Shown: one piece after another, positions 23,640-26,337 of the stretch
How positions within the stretch are numbered: position 1 is the first letter of the stretch
How the letters are laid out: every line of letters starts with the position of its first letter
Source: JAKEGK01 sp036507695
GTDB taxonomy: Bacteria > Pseudomonadota > Gammaproteobacteria > SZUA-152
NCBI GenBank assembly: GCA_036507695.1
Contig: DATCIR010000046.1
Coordinates: 1 to 26,337 of the forward strand
Reading direction: 5' to 3'
DNA: 26,337 nt
Translations under genes and position numbers: made by a program
The notes under the pieces: model-generated
The model's input: the letters and a program-made list of their open reading frames with translations, nothing else
The model's database searches: none
Told to the model about the DNA's origin: nothing

Positions 23640-26337
23640 TCAAAAGCGGTAGCCCACGCCCAACTCCCAGCTAGTCACAGTCGTTCCACCAAATTCATAG
23701 TGGCTCCACCCCAGCCGCACCGGCAGATACGGCGCAGCCTTTATCTCCACGCCAATCCCCAGATTGCCATTCACGCCGCTGTCGGAAAAGGATCTCGATG
23801 CCGTCGCGCTCGCCAGGGTGTAGTCGGCCTCCCACCAGAACGCGCCTAACCTGAAGAGCCCATCGACGCGATTATATAGCGTCTTGCGCATCACAAAGCT
23901 CAAGGTCCAGCCCGAAGCGGTAGTCGGGTGAACCGCCGAGGCGCTGGCGAGATAGCTGTTCACGTCGGTGGTGGAACCACTGATCGTGGTGGTCACATCC
24001 CCTAGATCGGCATAGCCCAGGTCAACGGCAAAATGCTCATCCAGCTGATAACCGATGTAAGCCGACCAGCCACTGCGCGACAAATCGGCCTGCGTCACGC
24101 TGCCCGTCAGACCCAAATCCGCAAGATCAGCATCAAAGTCGCCGCTGCGGTCATCGCTTTTCACCGCCAGATAGTTCAGCCCGGCATAGCTGGGCATAAA
24201 CTTGCTCTCCGCCGCCTGGGTGTTGCCGCTGATCACGGCCAGCAACACCGCCAGGGCATGACCCATTGCCGCTCTCTTACTGATGTAACGCATGTGACGC
24301 ATGATCACACCCACGATCAGCAACAGCAGCAACCAGGGCGATAGTGCGCCGCCACCGCCGGTGATGACGATCGTCAGCGGCTGGGCAATCGCAAGCCCTA
24401 CGCCACCTGGGTCTTTAACCTGCTGGTCGGCCGCGCCATCGGCGTCGTTGGGACCACCGTCTTCAATGGTAAGCTGTACGCACCAGTGCCCCTCTGTCAG
24501 ACCGCTTGTATACACGCTGTCGCCAGGTGACGGACAGTAGCCTTCGCCCCCCGCTGCTGACGCGACGTTGTTGTTGGCGTCGATGACAAAATCCTGCCAG
24601 CCGCTGGCGGTCAATTTACGATAGACCGCATTGGCCGGAATTGCCGCAAACTGCGCCAACACCACCTTGACCTGTTGCCCCGCCACCGGCAGTTCGGAGA
24701 CGTTGAAGTCGAACAGCCCGCCGTCATAGCTGTACTCCGTATCCAGCACCGCACCGGCGCCGCCATTGCCATGCTCCTCCACGTCGACATCGTCCACGCC
24801 AACCTTGTAACCTCCTGCCCGCAAGGCGACATCGCCCAGGGAAAGCGCCAGTCCCGGCTCGGTTTCCATCAGATATTGCGTCGCGACGGCCTGCATCTCC
24901 TGCATGACGTTACGCGCCAAGTTCAGGTTATCAAGATAGCCGGGGATGCCATCACCATCGCTATCACCCACGCCTTCGATATCGTCATCGACACCATCAC
25001 CATCGGTGTCTACCGCGGTCAACACGGGCGGCGTCGCCTCGACCTTGAGTAACAGTTCAGCGTTGCCGGTCGCCGTTTCGTCGTTCACGGCCACTTTCAA
25101 GGTATATACCCCAGGCGTCAGCGTGCTTGGATCAAGCGTGAAGGTGCTGTCAACGCCATCGCTATCCACCAGGGCGTTGTCCGTATCGCTCCAGTTATAG
25201 GCATGGATATCGCCAACGTTAGGATCGGCAACGGCGGCGGTAACGGTCACCACGCCACTCGCCTGGTCAATGATGCGAGTTACGCTGCTGGCCTGATCCG
25301 CGCTCAACACCACGGTTGGCGCGACATTGTCTTCGTGTATTTCAATGGTGTGCGACGTGACCAGACCCGCCACGGCATTGGCCGGCGTGCCCAGTGTCAC
25401 CACCAAGCCCTCCGTGCCCTCACCCGCGCCATCATCCACCAGCGTCACAGTGACGGTGGCTTCCAGATCAGGGCTGTTAATCGTTACACTGCCATCCGTC
25501 AGGTTGTGGTCAGAACCATCGACCGCTGCGGTGCCCGCTACGGTGTAAGGGACAGTGACGGGATACGTCACCGCCGGTCCGTTGAGGACGACCTTGAAAC
25601 TGGCCGTGGCGCCCTCCGCGCTGACCTGGCTCTTGCTGAAGTTCACTAACGGATTCACATTCACGTACTGAATCGCCGTGCCGGTGTTGCCATCACCATC
25701 GGTTGCACTCCAGGTCACTGTGTTGGCGCCGGGGAGAAAATGGGTCGGAGTCTCTGTCACGGCCTGGTCATTCACATGCGTCACCACGGGCGTGAGGCTG
25801 CTGTCCACCGCCGTGGCCGTGCCAATACTCACCGGTGTAAACAGCCCCACCGCATCCACCGTCACATCCGCAGGCGCAATGATCTCCGGACCCGGCGTTA
25901 CGCTGTTCGACGCCGCCGAAGCGCTGCCGGTACCGGCACTATTCGTGGCGGTCACGGTAAAGGTATAGGCCGTGCCATTGGTTAATCCGGTGACCGTGAT
26001 GGGGCTGGATGCGCCCGTGCCGGTCAGACCACCGGGACTTGAGGTCGCGGTATAGCCGGTAATGGCGCTACCGCCGTTGGAAGCCGGCGCGGTAAAAGTC
26101 ACCGTCGCCTCGGTATTGCCCGCGGTCGCCGTACCGATAGTCGGTGCGCCGGGCACGGTCATGGGCGTCACGCTATTGGAAGCAGCGGAAGCACTGCCGG
26201 TACCCGCACTATTCGTCGCGGTCACGGTAAAGGTATAGGCCGTGCCATTGGTTAATCCGGTGACCGTGATGGGGCTGGACGCGCCCGTGCCGGTCAGACC
26301 ACCGGGACTTGAGGTGACGGTATAACCGGTAATCGCC
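23640..26337 (-). CDS. Modular surface protein (FN3/HYR/Calx-beta/TSP3/choice-of-anchor U) fused to an outer-membrane beta-barrel, 5' partial
   Basis: 898 residues are visible; the 5' end runs off the right edge with the frame open. Order from the N-terminal side: at least two and a half near-identical FN3 domains (G.PGAPTIGTATAGN, 90 residues each); a HYR-like domain (IIAPADVTVDAVGLFTPV); a Calx-beta domain; a PKD-like domain (APTVVLSADQASSV); a calcium-binding TSP3-like DTDGDGVDDDIEGVGDSDGDG; and a choice-of-anchor U domain. A GGGGALSPWLLLLLIVGVIMRHMR sorting-type tail follows. Instead of stopping, the frame continues into a second signal peptide (MGHALAVLLAVISGNTQAAES, ATG 24266). A complete 8-stranded OmpA-like barrel ending GVGYRF comes last. 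An adhesin or surface display role is inferred. Whether it is one fusion or two proteins read from one frame is open. Confidence 0.85.
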   Translation of the reverse strand, partial: AITGYTVTSSPGGLTGTGASSPITVTGLTNGTAYTFTVTATNSAGTGSASAASNSVTPMTVPGAPTIGTATAGNTEATVTFTAPASNGGSAITGYTATSSPGGLTGTGASSPITVTGLTNGTAYTFTVTATNSAGTGSASAASNSVTPGPEIIAPADVTVDAVGLFTPVSIGTATAVDSSLTPVVTHVNDQAVTETPTHFLPGANTVTWSATDGDGNTGTAIQYVNVNPLVNFSKSQVSAEGATASFKVVLNGPAVTYPVTVPYTVAGTAAVDGSDHNLTDGSVTINSPDLEATVTVTLVDDGAGEGTEGLVVTLGTPANAVAGLVTSHTIEIHEDNVAPTVVLSADQASSVTRIIDQASGVVTVTAAVADPNVGDIHAYNWSDTDNALVDSDGVDSTFTLDPSTLTPGVYTLKVAVNDETATGNAELLLKVEATPPVLTAVDTDGDGVDDDIEGVGDSDGDGIPGYLDNLNLARNVMQEMQAVATQYLMETEPGLALSLGDVALRAGGYKVGVDDVDVEEHGNGGAGAVLDTEYSYDGGLFDFNVSELPVAGQQVKVVLAQFAAIPANAVYRKLTASGWQDFVIDANNNVASAAGGEGYCPSPGDSVYTSGLTEGHWCVQLTIEDGGPNDADGAADQQVKDPGGVGLAIAQPLTIVITGGGGALSPWLLLLLIVGVIMRHMRYISKRAAMGHALAVLLAVISGNTQAAESKFMPSYAGLNYLAVKSDDRSGDFDADLADLGLTGSVTQADLSRSGWSAYIGYQLDEHFAVDLGYADLGDVTTTISGSTTDVNSYLASASAVHPTTASGWTLSFVMRKTLYNRVDGLFRLGAFWWEADYTLASATASRSFSDSGVNGNLGIGVEIKAAPYLPVRLGWSHYEFGGTTVTSWELGVGYRF
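25951..26337 (-). repeat. 270-bp tandem repeats encoding FN3 domains
   Basis: The block starting GTCACGGTAAAGGTATAGGC at 25951 recurs at 26221 with only a few base changes. The period is 270 bp (90 codons). The array continues beyond the right edge, so copy number is unknown. Confidence 0.9.

Overview
The window looks like an accessory stretch of a gammaproteobacterial chromosome. The evidence is Gram-negative: Tat and lipoprotein export signals, an outer-membrane barrel ending in Phe, an NtrC-type sigma-54 activator, strong GGAGG ribosome sites and REP-like palindromes. Genus cannot be read from the sequence. Base composition is uneven: PAP2, the glycosidase-like lipoprotein and the FN3/barrel protein look GC-richer than the molybdoenzyme operon and its regulator. 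No rRNA, tRNA or CRISPR array was seen.

Layout. 1-2.4 kb: a truncated phosphatase-like gene, then two adjacent exported proteins (a glycine-zipper lipoprotein and a DUF6515-like protein) that share a C-terminal domain. 2.8-5.7 kb: a secreted beta-propeller protein and an FkbM methyltransferase, each followed by a copy of the same terminator. 6.2-14.9 kb (minus strand): an apparent operon for a periplasmic molybdoenzyme, in the order octaheme cytochrome c lipoprotein, Tat-exported catalytic subunit, four-cluster Fe-S subunit, TorD chaperone, polyferredoxin, MoaA. 16.1-17.4 kb: an orphan NtrC-family response regulator facing away from the operon. 17.5-21.5 kb: a PAP2 phosphatase, a glycosidase-like lipoprotein, and a divergent nitroreductase/HxlR pair. 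21.5-23.6 kb: a repeat-rich zone with two non-autonomous transposable elements around an unknown helical protein. 23.6 kb to the right edge: a large modular surface protein (FN3, HYR, Calx-beta, TSP3, choice-of-anchor U) joined in frame to an outer-membrane beta-barrel; its 5' end lies outside the window.

How the genes work together. The molybdoenzyme operon is the functional core. MoaA starts cofactor synthesis, TorD guards the apo-enzyme, the Tat signal exports the A/B complex, and the octaheme lipoprotein is the obvious electron partner because no NrfD-type or cytochrome b membrane subunit is encoded here. The catalytic subunit resembles the Cys-ligated group (ArrA/ArxA, TtrA, PsrA/PhsA-like), but the substrate cannot be read. 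A -24/-12-like site upstream of the cytochrome gene makes control by the neighbouring NtrC-type regulator plausible.

The most notable structures are: (1) two MITE-like elements with GTAACT...AGTTAC ends and 8-bp target duplications, fitting an IS66-type mobiliser; (2) the anchorless molybdoenzyme/octaheme lipoprotein operon; (3) the surface-protein/barrel fusion; and (4) frequent 12-15 bp tandem duplications, including one in a signal peptide and one across a translation start.
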